Source: Bradyrhizobium roseum (lineage in GTDB: Bacteria; Pseudomonadota; Alphaproteobacteria; Rhizobiales; Xanthobacteraceae). Taken from it: a DNA stretch of 64,000 nucleotides. The notes under the pieces were generated by a model. It was not told the origin of the DNA, did no database searches, and saw nothing but the letters and a program-made list of their open reading frames with translations. The stretch covers positions 6,424,450-6,488,449 of the forward strand of contig NZ_CP129212.1 of NCBI RefSeq assembly GCF_030413175.1, written 5' to 3'. The position numbers and the translations under genes were made by a program. Below, in pieces: positions 34,676 to 43,739 of the stretch. The first letter of the stretch is position 1. Every line of letters begins with the position of its first letter.

Positions 34676-35788
34676 TCAGAACTTGTAGATTCCGCGCGCG
34701 TTGGTGTTGAAGATCTTGCGACGCTCGGCTTCGGTCAGCGGCGTCTTGAAGGCGTAGCGCGGATCGTCAAAGTCCCAGTGCGGGTAGTCCGACGAGAACA
34801 GCAGGCGGTCGACGCCGACCCACTCGATCAGCGAGCGCAGATGTTTTGCCTCGTCCGGCTCGTCGATCGGCTGGGTCGTGAACCAGAAATGCTGCTTCAC
34901 ATACTCCGACGGTTTCCGCTTGAGGTGCGGCACCTCGCTGCGGAAGGCTTCAAAGTGCCGGTCCATCCGCCAGGTGGTCGACGGGATCCAGCCAAAACCG
35001 CCTTCGATGAAGACGATCTTCAGGTCCGGAAAGCGCTCCGGCACACCTTCGAGCACCAGGCTCGTCAGTTGCGCAGCCATGGTGTGCGCGTTCGACTGGT
35101 GCTCCTCGACATAATAGGACGGCCAGCCGCTGCCGGTCGGCGAATGCCCGCCATAGCCCCCGACATGGATGCCCAGCGGCAGGCCGAGCTCCTGCGCGCG
35201 GGCGTAGATCGGCCAGTAGCGGCGGCGGCCGAGCGGCTCGTTGGCGCGCGGGCAGACATTGATCTGCACATAGCGGCCGATCCTGGCGCAACGTTCGATC
35301 TCGGCGATGGCGAATTGCGTGTCGTCCTGGCCGGCGAGGATCGAAGCCTTCAGCCGCGGATCGCGATCGGACCAGAAGGCGAGCTGCCAGTCGTTGATGG
35401 CACGCTGGATCGCGGCACCGAACTCGAGATTCTGCTGCGAGAAAATAAAGAGATCGAGCACCTGCAGAATGCCGTATTCGATATCGAGCGGATCGAGATA
35501 CTGCTTGCGCATGAATTCGAGGTTGGAGCCCGGAGGTCCGCCGGTCGGCGGCCACGCGTCGCGGCGTGCGATCAGCGGCGAGGAGCGCGGATACGGCGTG
35601 GTGCCGATATACGGCGTGCGCAAATGGCTGCCATAGGTGCGCAGATGCTCCTGCCAGCGCTTCGGCATGAACTGCTCGATATCGGCATGCGAATGAATGC
35701 TCGGATGCACGTCGCAATCGATGATGCGCAGCCGGCTTTTGGCGGCTTCTTCCTCGGCGAGGATGGGGCGGTCGATGACGTCACTCAT
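34676..35788 (-). CDS. Amidohydrolase family protein (ACMSD-like), copy 1
   Basis: A 370-residue TIM-barrel protein of the amidohydrolase-2 group, which includes ACMSD and gamma-resorcylate decarboxylase. Metal-site features include the N-terminal IIDCDVHP, a mid-protein His in LGIHVGGYGG, and the C-terminal LLFSSDYPHWDFDDPRYAF (Asp and His). AAGGAGG precedes the ATG. It is related to the protein of the next gene (35814-36875), and both likely work on aromatic or cyclic acids. Decarboxylase or hydrolase activity cannot be separated from sequence. Confidence 0.87.
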   Translation of the reverse strand: MSDVIDRPILAEEEAAKSRLRIIDCDVHPSIHSHADIEQFMPKRWQEHLRTYGSHLRTPYIGTTPYPRSSPLIARRDAWPPTGGPPGSNLEFMRKQYLDPLDIEYGILQVLDLFIFSQQNLEFGAAIQRAINDWQLAFWSDRDPRLKASILAGQDDTQFAIAEIERCARIGRYVQINVCPRANEPLGRRRYWPIYARAQELGLPLGIHVGGYGGHSPTGSGWPSYYVEEHQSNAHTMAAQLTSLVLEGVPERFPDLKIVFIEGGFGWIPSTTWRMDRHFEAFRSEVPHLKRKPSEYVKQHFWFTTQPIDEPDEAKHLRSLIEWVGVDRLLFSSDYPHWDFDDPRYAFKTPLTEAERRKIFNTNARGIYKF

Positions 35789-35813
35789 GCGATCCTCCTT
35801 GATGTGTTCCGGT

Positions 35814-36875
35814 TCATGCCGCGAGCTTCAGCCGCGGAAAGGTCTCTAACGGATTGTCGGCGCACATGCGCGAGGCGATGCTGGCCGGCAGATTCGGCGG
35901 CATCGGATCGTCGCCGTCGAACTGCCAGTGCGGATAGTCCGATGCAAACAGGAACATCTTGTCGGAGCCGATCTGCTCGATCACGTCGGCGACCCCTGCG
36001 GCATCCGGCGGGCCGTCGAACGGCTGCATGGTGACGCGGATATGGTCGCGGATGATCGCGGCCGGTTCGCGCTCGACCCACGGCACCTCGACGCGCACGC
36101 CGCGCCAGGTCTTGTTGGCGCGCCACATGAAGGCCGGCAGCCAGCTCACGCCGGATTCCATCAGCACGACCTTGAGGCCGGGGAATTTGCCGAACACGCC
36201 TTCGTAGACCAGGCTCAGGATCTGGGCCTGAAACGCCTGCGCTTCGGCCATGTAATATTCGTAGCGATAGGACGGCCAGCCGATCGAACTCGGCGCGGTG
36301 CGATAGGTGCTGCCGGCATGGATCGCCACCGGCAATTTGTGTTTTTCGGCGGCCTGCCACACCGGCCAGAAATGACGGCGGCCGAGAAGCGTCTCGCCCT
36401 GCGCCAGCACCAGCACGGACACAAATCGGTTGTCGCCCGCCCTGCGCTCGATTTCCTCCACCGCCAGATCGGGCGCCTGCATCGGCACCACGATCGAGGC
36501 GGAGAGCCGCGGATCCTTCGAAAGCCATTCCGCCGCGATCCAGTCGTTGATCGCCTTGCAGAAGCCGGCTGCCATGTAGGAATCGAACACCGCCTGCGCG
36601 CCATAGACGACGTTGCAGATCGCGTGGCTCGACCCGAGCTGGTCGAACGCGCCGCGCTGCACCATCTCGAGGTCACTGCCTGGCTTGCCCCTGGCGGGCC
36701 GCCAGTCGGCACGGCCGGAGAACGGCATGTTGGGCGGATAGGAATTGAGATCGAGGCCGTCGATGGCGCGGCTGACTACTTGTTCTTTCCAATGGTCGTC
36801 GAGATAGGGCAGCAGCGTGGTGCGCGTTCCGCCCACCGCGGGATGAATGTCGCAGTCGATCCGCGTGGCCGCCAT
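35814..36875 (-). CDS. Amidohydrolase family protein (ACMSD-like), copy 2
   Basis: A 353-residue paralogue of the protein above with the same key features: RIDCDIHPAV at the N-terminus, LPVAIHAGSTYR, and MFLFASDYPHWQFDGDDP near the C-terminus. It is the first gene of the four-gene minus-strand cluster, 25 bases before its paralogue. GAGGA stands about 5 bases before the ATG. The frame is open more than 100 codons upstream, but that part overlaps a palindromic repeat and has no protein character. Another ATG seven codons upstream lacks a good ribosome site. Confidence 0.87.
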   Translation of the reverse strand: MAATRIDCDIHPAVGGTRTTLLPYLDDHWKEQVVSRAIDGLDLNSYPPNMPFSGRADWRPARGKPGSDLEMVQRGAFDQLGSSHAICNVVYGAQAVFDSYMAAGFCKAINDWIAAEWLSKDPRLSASIVVPMQAPDLAVEEIERRAGDNRFVSVLVLAQGETLLGRRHFWPVWQAAEKHKLPVAIHAGSTYRTAPSSIGWPSYRYEYYMAEAQAFQAQILSLVYEGVFGKFPGLKVVLMESGVSWLPAFMWRANKTWRGVRVEVPWVEREPAAIIRDHIRVTMQPFDGPPDAAGVADVIEQIGSDKMFLFASDYPHWQFDGDDPMPPNLPASIASRMCADNPLETFPRLKLAA

Positions 36876-36998
36876 GGGATTCCTCGGGCTTTTCATCTCG
36901 GCGATCTTGCTGTCGCGCCCGCAAATGTGCCGCCGATGCCGGCGCGGCGCAAGCACATAAGCGGAGGGCCGCCCTGCCCTGGATGCACGGCGGCGCAA

Positions 36999-37142
36999 GC
37001 TTCCATTCCCCCTGGTGTGAGAAGGTGGATCGACGGCGCGAAGCGACGGCGAGACGGTTGAGGGGTTTGTTTCCGCAGGTTTACTCGTTGAGAGAAACCC
37101 CTCGTCGGGCGCTGCGCGCCACCTTCTCCCACAAGGGGAGAA
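36999..37142. repeat. Palindromic repeat between divergent genes
   Basis: CCCCCTGGTGTGAGAAGGTG with GGTTGAGGGGT at the left pairs with ACCCCTCGTCGGGCGC and CACCTTCTCCCACAAGGGG at the right. The core also holds CGGCGCGAAGCG. It fills much of the 350-base spacer (36876-37225) between the amidohydrolase and the exported protein gene; I see no other signal there except the ribosome sites. Confidence 0.65.
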
Positions 37143-37225
37143 GGAAGAAGGCGCGGCGCGATTGACAGAGAAATTGAAGCACATCCAAATGTCCGCACCA
37201 CGACTGCATCGATTTGGGGGATGAA

Positions 37226-37717
37226 ATGCAAATGAAATCCGGCAGGCTGGCGGTTCTCGCGGCTTCGTTTCTGGCCGTCACTTCGTCCATCGCATCGGCC
37301 GCGCCGGCGACCGCCAACGGACCGGCTGCACTCGCACTGGCCGGCATCGTGGCGCTGTATTCGCCGCTATTGACCGCAGACGAGCGCGAAGCCGTCTCGG
37401 CATTCTTCGTCGGGCAAACCGGCGTGCGCTACGCGAGAAAAATTTCGGTGACCGCCGACAGGATCGTCTGCAAGGTCAGCAATGTCGACATCACCGCGCG
37501 ATCCTGCGAACTGACCTTCAAGGGCGCGAAGCAGACCATCACCGGACGCCGCGCCAGCGAAATTTTTGCGACCGAAGCCATGGCCGGCGTTCCCGCCGAC
37601 GGCGCCGCCGGATCGGTGTCCGAAAGCCTCTCGAAGCTCAGCTGCACGCTCGACCCCGCCGAGATCAGGCAAAAGGCCGGCGGGGGTGCGACATGCACCT
37701 TCGAGACGGGGAATTGA
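37226..37717 (+). CDS. Exported hypothetical protein
   Basis: A 163-residue protein with a clear signal peptide (MQMKSGRLAVLAASFLAVTS, cleavage near ASA-AP). The mature part is small, with four Cys (VCKVSN, RSCELTF, SCTLDP, ATCTFE) that could form two disulfides in the periplasm. No family is recognised. GGGGG is 5 bases before the chosen ATG. It is convergent with the fasciclin gene, and a strong hairpin lies between. Confidence 0.75.
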   Translation: MQMKSGRLAVLAASFLAVTSSIASAAPATANGPAALALAGIVALYSPLLTADEREAVSAFFVGQTGVRYARKISVTADRIVCKVSNVDITARSCELTFKGAKQTITGRRASEIFATEAMAGVPADGAAGSVSESLSKLSCTLDPAEIRQKAGGGATCTFETGN

Positions 37718-37792
37718 GCGTTCTATTCATTCTTATCCCCGGTCGAGACGTGTACCCTCGCAACGAACACATCAGCCCAGACAATAGCAATT

Positions 37793-37818
37793 CAACCCGG
37801 CCGAGATCGGCCGGGTTG
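37793..37818. terminator. Hairpin between convergent genes
   Basis: CAACCCGGCC (37793-37802) pairs perfectly with GGCCGGGTTG (37809-37818) over 10 bp with a 6-base loop. It lies between the ends of the exported-protein gene and the fasciclin gene. There is no long T run, so termination from hairpin alone is uncertain. Confidence 0.6.
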
Positions 37819-37847
37819 TCGTAACGGTTCATCTGCCGAGGCAGGCC

Positions 37848-38351
37848 TTAATGATGGCTCTTCTTGGCCGGAGCCGGAGGCAGCAAGACCGTATCGATGA
37901 CATGAATGACACCGTTCGATGCCTCGATGTCGGGCTGGATCACGTGGGCGTCGTTGACCCGCACGCCGAATGTGCCATTGACGTTCACCGGCAGCCCGGC
38001 AGCCGTCTTGACCTGCAGCGACTTGCCGGCCACATCGGCGGCTTTCACCCGGCCCGGCACCACATGGTATTTCAGGATGGTGGCAAGCTTGGCCTTGTTC
38101 TTGAGCAGAGACTCGACCGTTCCGGGTGGCAATTTGGCGAAGGCCGCATCGTTCGGGGCAAACACGGTGTAGGGCCCCTTGCCTTTCAGGGTCTTCACGA
38201 GCCCGGCAGCTTTTACCGCTGTGACCAGCGTCTTGAACGACCCTGCGGCGACTGCCGTATCGACGATATCGGCGGCGCGCGCAAAGGTCGGGGCGAACAG
38301 CGTAGCCACCAGTGCGGCACCGGCAACGAATGTACGAATTCCAGGAATCAT
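37848..38351 (-). CDS. Exported fasciclin (FAS1) domain protein
   Basis: A 167-residue secreted protein: signal peptide [20 protein letters not shown] (cleavage near ARA-AD), then a single FAS1 domain. The FAS1 marks are present: [43 protein letters not shown] and the end segment [13 protein letters not shown]. Such proteins act in surface adhesion or matrix contact in the periplasm or outside. A Lys-His-rich tail (KKSHH) closes it. GGAG precedes the ATG; the frame is open further upstream without support. Confidence 0.9.
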   Translation of the reverse strand: MIPGIRTFVAGAALVATLFAPTFARAADIVDTAVAAGSFKTLVTAVKAAGLVKTLKGKGPYTVFAPNDAAFAKLPPGTVESLLKNKAKLATILKYHVVPGRVKAADVAGKSLQVKTAAGLPVNVNGTFGVRVNDAHVIQPDIEASNGVIHVIDTVLLPPAPAKKSHH

Positions 38352-38631
38352 TAGGGTTCTCCAGTTGAGGTCAAGCAGCGGCGACGTCGCTGTCAGCGAA
38401 CGCAAAGAATGCCGGTTTGCCTTCCCTGAACGGGTCGAAATCGCGTGTAGATCACTTCAAGCGTTCGATGTGGCGTTTCGCCACGCCAATGCGACAAACA
38501 ACCCGGTTGCCGTTCGCGGAGCGACTTCAGCGGTGCAGACAGACCATAAAAGTGATCCAAAGCTCGTTTCCCGGCGTTGACGACCTGGTCCGAGGTCTAC
38601 GCCCGGAGCTTACGTCCAGCGGAGCAATGCT

Positions 38632-38796
38632 GTGATCCCTCAATTTGAAGACAAATGCCGGGAACTCGCCGGACATGTGCTGGCGAACCAGCGCGGATTG
38701 AACACGCCAAAATGCCGGGAGGAACTTGCCGCCTGCATCCAGCGCGCCATCGAAAATTATCTGGCATTTGAGAAGGGCAAGTCCCGCTACAGCTGA
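38632..38796 (+). CDS. Short conserved-looking protein (54 aa)
   Basis: A 54-codon frame with a GTG start, seven bases after GGAG. The product, beginning MIPQFEDKCRELAGHVLANQ and ending AFEKGKSRYS, is a soluble, helical-looking charged peptide with three Cys (DKC, PKC, AAC). Codon use has the G/C-rich third positions of the neighbours, unlike chance frames here. No family is known to me; it is a plausible real small gene, in a 635-base gap between the fasciclin and outer-membrane protein genes. Confidence 0.45.
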   Translation: MIPQFEDKCRELAGHVLANQRGLNTPKCREELAACIQRAIENYLAFEKGKSRYS

Positions 38797-38986
38797 CCGC
38801 AACGACGATGGAGGCCCGTGACGTGTTGCTCGCCCTCTGGGCCGCACGCCCTGTCCGAACGCAGGCCCAAGTTCCACCCAATATGGAACCCATCAAATCC
38901 GACCAGGGCCATCCTTGTGGCTTGCCGGTGACAGGATTTCGTCGCGATCAGGTCTAGTCTGCGATTATCGCAAAGGGGACGAAGAC

Positions 38987-39748
38987 ATGAAAAAACTCTT
39001 GATAATTGGAGCGACCGCCGCGCTCGTCAGCGGCTCGGCCAACGCAGCCGACATGGCCGCGCGGCCCTACACCAAGGCGCCGCCCGCGATTGCAGCGGTG
39101 TATGACTGGAGCGGCTTCTACATCGGCGCCAACGGTGGTTATGCGACAAGCCGGAACTGCTGGAACTTCGAAAGCTTCATCGGCGCGCCTTTCACCGCCG
39201 GCCAAGGCTGTCACGACGCGGACGGCGCCACGGCGGGTGGACAGATCGGTTATCGCTGGCAATCCGCCGCGTTCGTGTTCGGCCTGGAAGCTCAAGGCAA
39301 CTGGGCGGACCTCAACGGTTCGAGCATCTCCTCGCCCGCTTTCGTCTTGGCGCCCGGTGACCTCACGATCAATTCCAGGCTGCGTGCGTTCGGCTTGTTC
39401 ACCGGCCAGGTGGGCTACGCCTGGAACAACGTGTTGCTCTACGCGAAGGGCGGCGCCGCGGTGGTGGACAATCGCTTCTTTCACACCACCACGGTCGGCA
39501 ACGTGCTGATCAATTCGTCGGACAACACGAATTGGGGGGCAACTGTGGGCGCCGGCCTCGAATTCGGGTTTGCCCCCAATTGGTCCATGGGCGTGGAATA
39601 CAATCACATCTTCCTGGAGCGTGAGACATACAGCTTTGCCGCCGCTCCACTCGGCGTACCGACCACCAACAGCATCCGTCAGGATGTCGACATGGTCACC
39701 GCGCGCATCAACTATCGGTTCGGCGGCTCGGGAATCGGCCGGTACTGA
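38987..39748 (+). CDS. Outer-membrane beta-barrel porin-like protein (Omp25/Omp31 type)
   Basis: A 253-residue outer-membrane protein. Signal peptide MKKLLIIGATAALVSGSANA, then ADMAARPYTKAPPAIAAVYDWSGFYIGANGGYA (read as YDWSGFYIGANGGYA), the standard start of alphaproteobacterial OmpA-like small barrels. Alternating strands follow, and the end is ARINYRFGGSGIGRY, an aromatic C-terminal strand with a short extension. AAAGGGGA precedes the ATG. A strong terminator follows, so it is monocistronic. Confidence 0.92.
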   Translation: MKKLLIIGATAALVSGSANAADMAARPYTKAPPAIAAVYDWSGFYIGANGGYATSRNCWNFESFIGAPFTAGQGCHDADGATAGGQIGYRWQSAAFVFGLEAQGNWADLNGSSISSPAFVLAPGDLTINSRLRAFGLFTGQVGYAWNNVLLYAKGGAAVVDNRFFHTTTVGNVLINSSDNTNWGATVGAGLEFGFAPNWSMGVEYNHIFLERETYSFAAAPLGVPTTNSIRQDVDMVTARINYRFGGSGIGRY

Positions 39749-39777
39749 CGCTCCGCCGAATTGCACTGCTCGAGAAA

Positions 39778-39813
39778 AAGGGGCATCGCCAAACGCGATG
39801 CCCCTTCTGTTTT
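39778..39813 (+). terminator. Rho-independent terminator of the porin-like gene
   Basis: AAGGGGCATCGC (39778-39789) pairs perfectly with GCGATGCCCCTT (39795-39806) over 12 bp with a CAAAC loop, followed by CTGTTTT. It ends 65 bases after the porin stop codon. Confidence 0.85.
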
Positions 39814-39901
39814 GAGGGCCGGCAGGTAGCCCGGCGATTGACAGCCCATTCGATCCCCATCCAAATGCTCCTCCAAAAACAGGCAGGCAGGGGCGGATCG
39901 C

Positions 39902-41611
39902 GTGGCGGGCAGCGAGCAAGAAACCTACGAATGCGACGTGCTGGTGGTGGGCTCGGGCTGCGCCGGCATGTCGGCGGCGGTCACCGCGGGTCATCACGGG
40001 CTCAACGTCCTCATCGCCGAGAAGGAGCCGCGTTTCGGTGGCACCACCGCGCGCTCCGGCGGCTGGCTGTGGATTCCCGGCACCTCGCTGGCCAAGGCCT
40101 GGGGCATCGAGGAAAGCCCCGACCAGGCGAAAACCTATCTGCGCCACGAGGCCGGCAACAGCTTTGACGCCGCGCGTGTCGATGCGTTTCTGACCGAAGG
40201 ACCAAAGGCCGTCGATTTCTTCACCACCAAGACGGCGCTGCGGTTCGACATGCCGCTGACGTTTCCGGACTACCACGCCGAAGCTCCGGGCGGCGCGCAG
40301 GGCGGGCGCTCGATGGTGACGCGGCCGTTCGACGCGCACGAACTCGGCCCGCACATCAAGGATATCGGCAGTCCCCTGCCCGAGCTCACCGTGTTCGGCA
40401 TGATGCTGGGCTCCGGCAAGGAAATCATCCATTTCATGCGCGCGACGAAATCGCTGGCTTCGGCATTCTACGTCGCCAGGCGGCTGTCGCGGCACGCGCT
40501 CGACGTGATGCGCCACGGTCGCGGCATGACGCTGACCAACGGCAACGCGCTCGCCGGGCGGCTGGCCAAATCAGCGTTCGACCTGAAGATACCGCTGTGG
40601 CTGTCGTCGCCGGTGCACGAACTGGTCGTCGAAAACGGTGCGGTGCGCGGCGCCCACATCGAACGTCATGGCAAGCTGATCCGTGTCAACGCAAAACGCG
40701 GCGTGGTGCTCGCCTGCGGCGGCTTTCCGCATGATGTGGCGCGGCGCAAGGCGATGTTTCCGCACGCGGGAGACGGCACCGCGCATTTTTCGCCCGGCCC
40801 GGTCGGCAACACCGGCGACGGGCTGCGGCTCGCGGAAACCGCCGGCGGACGGATCGAGGACACGCTGCCGAACGCCGCGGCGTGGGTGCCGGTGTCGATC
40901 ACCGAGCGCAAGGACGGCAGCAAGGGCGTGATGCCGCATTTCATCGACCGCGCCAAACCCGGAATCATCGCCGTGATGCGCGACGGCCGGCGTTTTGCCA
41001 ACGAAGGCAACTCATACCATGACTTCGTGCAGGCGATGGTGAAGGCAGCAAAGCCCGGCGAGGAGATCACCGCGTTTCTACTCTGCGATCATCGTGCCTT
41101 GCGAAAATACGGGCTCGGCTGCGTGCCACCGTTTCCGATGCCGCTCGGCCATCACCTCAAGACCGGCTATCTCAAGCGCGGCACGACGCTCGCTGAACTC
41201 GCTGATCGCACCGGCATCGACCGGCAAGGGCTCGAGGCGACGGTGACGGAATTCAACGCGATGGCCGAGGAAGGCCGAGATCCTTATTTCGGCAAGGGTT
41301 CGCGCGCCTATAACCGCTACCAGGGCGACGCGCTGCACGGCCCGAACCCCTGCATCGCGCCGATCAAGGACGGGCCGTTCTACGCGATCAAGATGGTGAT
41401 CGGCGATCTCGGCACCTATGCCGGCATCAAGACCGACGAACACGCCCGCGCACTCGACCAACACGGCCAGCCGATCGCTGGCCTTTATGCCGCCGGCAAC
41501 GACATGGCCAGCATCATGGGCGGCAACTATCCCGGCGCCGGCATCACGCTCGGGCCGGCGCTGACGTTTGGATATATCGCGGGGAAGCATCTCAGCGCCA
41601 CTGCGCCCTAG
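39902..41611 (+). CDS. FAD-dependent oxidoreductase (fumarate reductase / 3-ketosteroid dehydrogenase-like)
   Basis: A 569-residue flavoprotein of the FRD/succinate-dehydrogenase superfamily with FAD motif DVLVVGSGCAGMSAAVTAGHHG near residue 12 (read as VLVVGSGCAGMSAA), FGGTTARSGGWLWIPGT, GVVLACGGFPHD, and the C-terminal GLYAAGNDMASIMGGNYPGAG (read as GLYAAGNDM and NYPGAGITLGPALTFG). The pattern is closest to 3-oxosteroid 1-dehydrogenases and related ene-dehydrogenases. The start is GTG, with AGGGGCGG before it. It stands alone; the substrate is unassigned. Confidence 0.88.
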   Translation: MAGSEQETYECDVLVVGSGCAGMSAAVTAGHHGLNVLIAEKEPRFGGTTARSGGWLWIPGTSLAKAWGIEESPDQAKTYLRHEAGNSFDAARVDAFLTEGPKAVDFFTTKTALRFDMPLTFPDYHAEAPGGAQGGRSMVTRPFDAHELGPHIKDIGSPLPELTVFGMMLGSGKEIIHFMRATKSLASAFYVARRLSRHALDVMRHGRGMTLTNGNALAGRLAKSAFDLKIPLWLSSPVHELVVENGAVRGAHIERHGKLIRVNAKRGVVLACGGFPHDVARRKAMFPHAGDGTAHFSPGPVGNTGDGLRLAETAGGRIEDTLPNAAAWVPVSITERKDGSKGVMPHFIDRAKPGIIAVMRDGRRFANEGNSYHDFVQAMVKAAKPGEEITAFLLCDHRALRKYGLGCVPPFPMPLGHHLKTGYLKRGTTLAELADRTGIDRQGLEATVTEFNAMAEEGRDPYFGKGSRAYNRYQGDALHGPNPCIAPIKDGPFYAIKMVIGDLGTYAGIKTDEHARALDQHGQPIAGLYAAGNDMASIMGGNYPGAGITLGPALTFGYIAGKHLSATAP

Positions 41612-41670
41612 AAAAGCTGGAACGAACGTCCATCGTTTCGATTGTCCCGAATCGAACCGGAGATCGATCC

Positions 41671-42141
41671 ATGCGTGCGCCGTGCCTGTCTGCTGCTGTC
41701 ATCCTGTTGGGCTTCGTTCCGCAACTCGCCCTCGCCGACGACACCGAATGGCGGCGCTACACGATCCCCAGCACCGGGACCAGCGTCGATATGCCGGTTT
41801 CGATCTTCACCAGCGATGCCGGTGCGCCCGACGGCGGAACGGGGCGAAAGTTTTTCACCGAGGACCGCCGCGCCGATTTGACCGTGCAGTCCGTTGCCAA
41901 TCCATCAAACGTTTCACCCGCGGCCTTCCTCGCCAAGATGCAGCCGCCCGCCGGCATCATCTACAAGCGGGTGACGTCCGACTTCTTCGTGGTGTCCAGC
42001 ATCCGCAACGACCGGATCTGGTACAATCGCTGCAACCGCGGCAACGGCCGCATGAACTGCGTGATGATCAATTATCCCGCCGCCGAAAAACGCCGGTGGG
42101 ACTCCGTGGTGACGCGAATCAGCAAAACATTGAAGGGCTGA
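41671..42141 (+). CDS. Exported hypothetical protein
   Basis: A 156-residue protein with a signal peptide (MRAPCLSAAVILLGFVPQLA, cleavage near ALA-DD). The mature part starts DDTEWRRYTIPSTGTSVDMP and has two Cys near the end (NRCNRG, NCVMINYP). GGAG precedes the ATG. The family is not recognised, but the style, including the WRRYTIPSTG strand, is common in Bradyrhizobium secreted hypotheticals. It lies 59 bases after the flavoprotein gene on the same strand; co-transcription is possible. Confidence 0.75.
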   Translation: MRAPCLSAAVILLGFVPQLALADDTEWRRYTIPSTGTSVDMPVSIFTSDAGAPDGGTGRKFFTEDRRADLTVQSVANPSNVSPAAFLAKMQPPAGIIYKRVTSDFFVVSSIRNDRIWYNRCNRGNGRMNCVMINYPAAEKRRWDSVVTRISKTLKG

Positions 42142-42330
42142 CCAGCCTCCGATTCGTCCCAACAAGAACGGAAAAGAGCCTGCAAGTTCTGCGCGGCACC
42201 GTACGAACGCGGTTCCGCGCGCGCCTGGCCTGCATTTGCCGGGGACAAACGACCGTTAATGCTTCTGGATGCTTAAGCGGACTCCACAGCGGCGGTACAA
42301 GGGAGCGCCGCCAATCCGAGGACCGCGCCC

Positions 42331-43605
42331 GTGACCGACCCCCAAATCGTCTGCCCGAATTGCAGCACCTCGATCAAGCTGACCGAATCCCTCGCCGCCC
42401 CGCTGGTGGCGGAGACCAGGCGGCGGTTCGAGCGACAGCTTGCGGACAAGGAGGCGCAGTTCGGCCAGCGCGAAGCGAAGCTCAGGCAGGCCGAGCAGGA
42501 GCTTGCAAAGTCCCGGGAAGCCATCGACGAGCGCGTGGCGACACAGCTGAAAGCCGAGCGTTCCAAGATCGCCGAAGCGGAGGCCAAGCGGGCCCGTCTG
42601 GCGATGGCCGACGAACTCGGAGAACGCGACCAGCGGCTGGCGGAGATGCAGCAGATTCTCGCCGCCAACAGCGAGAAGCTCGCCTCGGCGCAGAAGGCCC
42701 AGGCGGATATACTCCGCAAGGAGCGCGAGCTCGACGACGCGCGGCGCGAAGTCGACCTCACGATCGAGAAGAAGGTGCAGGAGTCGCTCATCGCCGTCCG
42801 CGACAAGGCACGGCTCGACGCCGAGGAAGCGCTTCGCGGCAAGGTAACCGAAAAGGAAATGCAGATCGCGGGCATGCAGCGGCAGATCGACGATCTGCGC
42901 CGCAAGGCCGAACAGGCCAGCCAGCAATTGCAGGGCGAAGTGCTCGAAATCGAACTCGAGGGCATTTTGCGCAGCCGCTTTCCGCGCGATTTGATCGAGC
43001 CGGTTCCAAAGGGCGCGTTCGGCGGCGACGTGCTGCATCGCGTGTCCGGTCCCACCGGCCAGAGCTGCGGCACCATCCTGTGGGAATCCAAGCGGACCAA
43101 GAACTGGAGCGACGGCTGGCTTGCCAAGCTGCGCGGCGACCAGCGTGCCGCCAAGGCCGAGGTCGCCCTCGTCATTTCAGAAGCCCTGCCGAAAGAGGTG
43201 GAAACCTTCGACCTGATCGACGGCGTCTGGGTCGCCCACCCGCGCTTTGCGGTGCCGCTCGCGATCGTGCTGCGGCAATGGCTGATCGATCTCGCCGGCA
43301 GCCGCCTCGCGCGGGAAGGCCAGCAAGACAAGATGGAGCTGATGTACCTGTACCTGACGGGACCGCGCTTCCGGCAGCGTATCGACGCCATCGTCGAGAA
43401 ATTCACCGATATGCAGAACGACCTGGATCGCGAGCGCAAGATGATGATGCGGCTCTGGTCGAAGCGGGAGGAGCAGCTGCGCGGCGTCCTCGACTCCACC
43501 GCCGGTCTCTACGGCGACCTGCAGGGCATCGCCGGACGCGCCATGCAGGACATCGAGAGCCTCGATGTGCTGATGATCGAGGCCACGGGCGAGGCGGCGG
43601 AATAG
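42331..43605 (+). CDS. DUF2130 protein with zinc knuckle, coiled coil and nuclease-like core
   Basis: A 424-residue protein of the DUF2130 family. It has an N-terminal CPNC, a long charged coiled coil (about residues 27-200), then a C-terminal domain with E210 in ELEGIL, D233 in FGGDVLHRV and E252-S-K254 in ILWESKRTK. That E / D / ExK series on a beta core is the pattern of PD-(D/E)XK nucleases. A helical tail follows. It may bind and cut nucleic acid in a protein complex, but no activity is known for the family. The start is GTG, 8 bases after GAGGA. Confidence 0.88.
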   Translation: MTDPQIVCPNCSTSIKLTESLAAPLVAETRRRFERQLADKEAQFGQREAKLRQAEQELAKSREAIDERVATQLKAERSKIAEAEAKRARLAMADELGERDQRLAEMQQILAANSEKLASAQKAQADILRKERELDDARREVDLTIEKKVQESLIAVRDKARLDAEEALRGKVTEKEMQIAGMQRQIDDLRRKAEQASQQLQGEVLEIELEGILRSRFPRDLIEPVPKGAFGGDVLHRVSGPTGQSCGTILWESKRTKNWSDGWLAKLRGDQRAAKAEVALVISEALPKEVETFDLIDGVWVAHPRFAVPLAIVLRQWLIDLAGSRLAREGQQDKMELMYLYLTGPRFRQRIDAIVEKFTDMQNDLDRERKMMMRLWSKREEQLRGVLDSTAGLYGDLQGIAGRAMQDIESLDVLMIEATGEAAE

Positions 43606-43622
43606 TCGACTGACGACTCGCG

Positions 43623-43659
43623 CATGGTTCGAGACGGCGCTGCGCGCCTCCTCACCATG
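43623..43659. repeat. Short palindrome, ATGGTTCGAGACGGCGC family
   Basis: CATGGT (43623-43628) and ACCATG (43654-43659) enclose TCGAGACGGCGC and GCGCGCCTCCTC. It is the compact form of the element within 12068-12146 and lies between the convergent DUF2130 and TctC genes. Confidence 0.68.
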
Positions 43660-43739
43660 ACGTCGTGGTTTTCCGTCGCCCGCATCTGGACGGATCGAAC
43701 CAGGAAGAACAGTCCGGGCCTGTCCTGCTGTGGTCCGCC

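Noticed and set aside
17107..37142. Possible CRISPR array or insertion sequence from the several intergenic repeats
   Set aside because: The repeats are single palindromes at separate sites without regular spacers, and no transposase or cas gene is seen.
38954..40516. A 520-codon minus-strand frame across the porin-like gene, its terminator and the flavoprotein start
   Set aside because: It reads through a strong terminator and two well-supported plus-strand genes and shows no domain.
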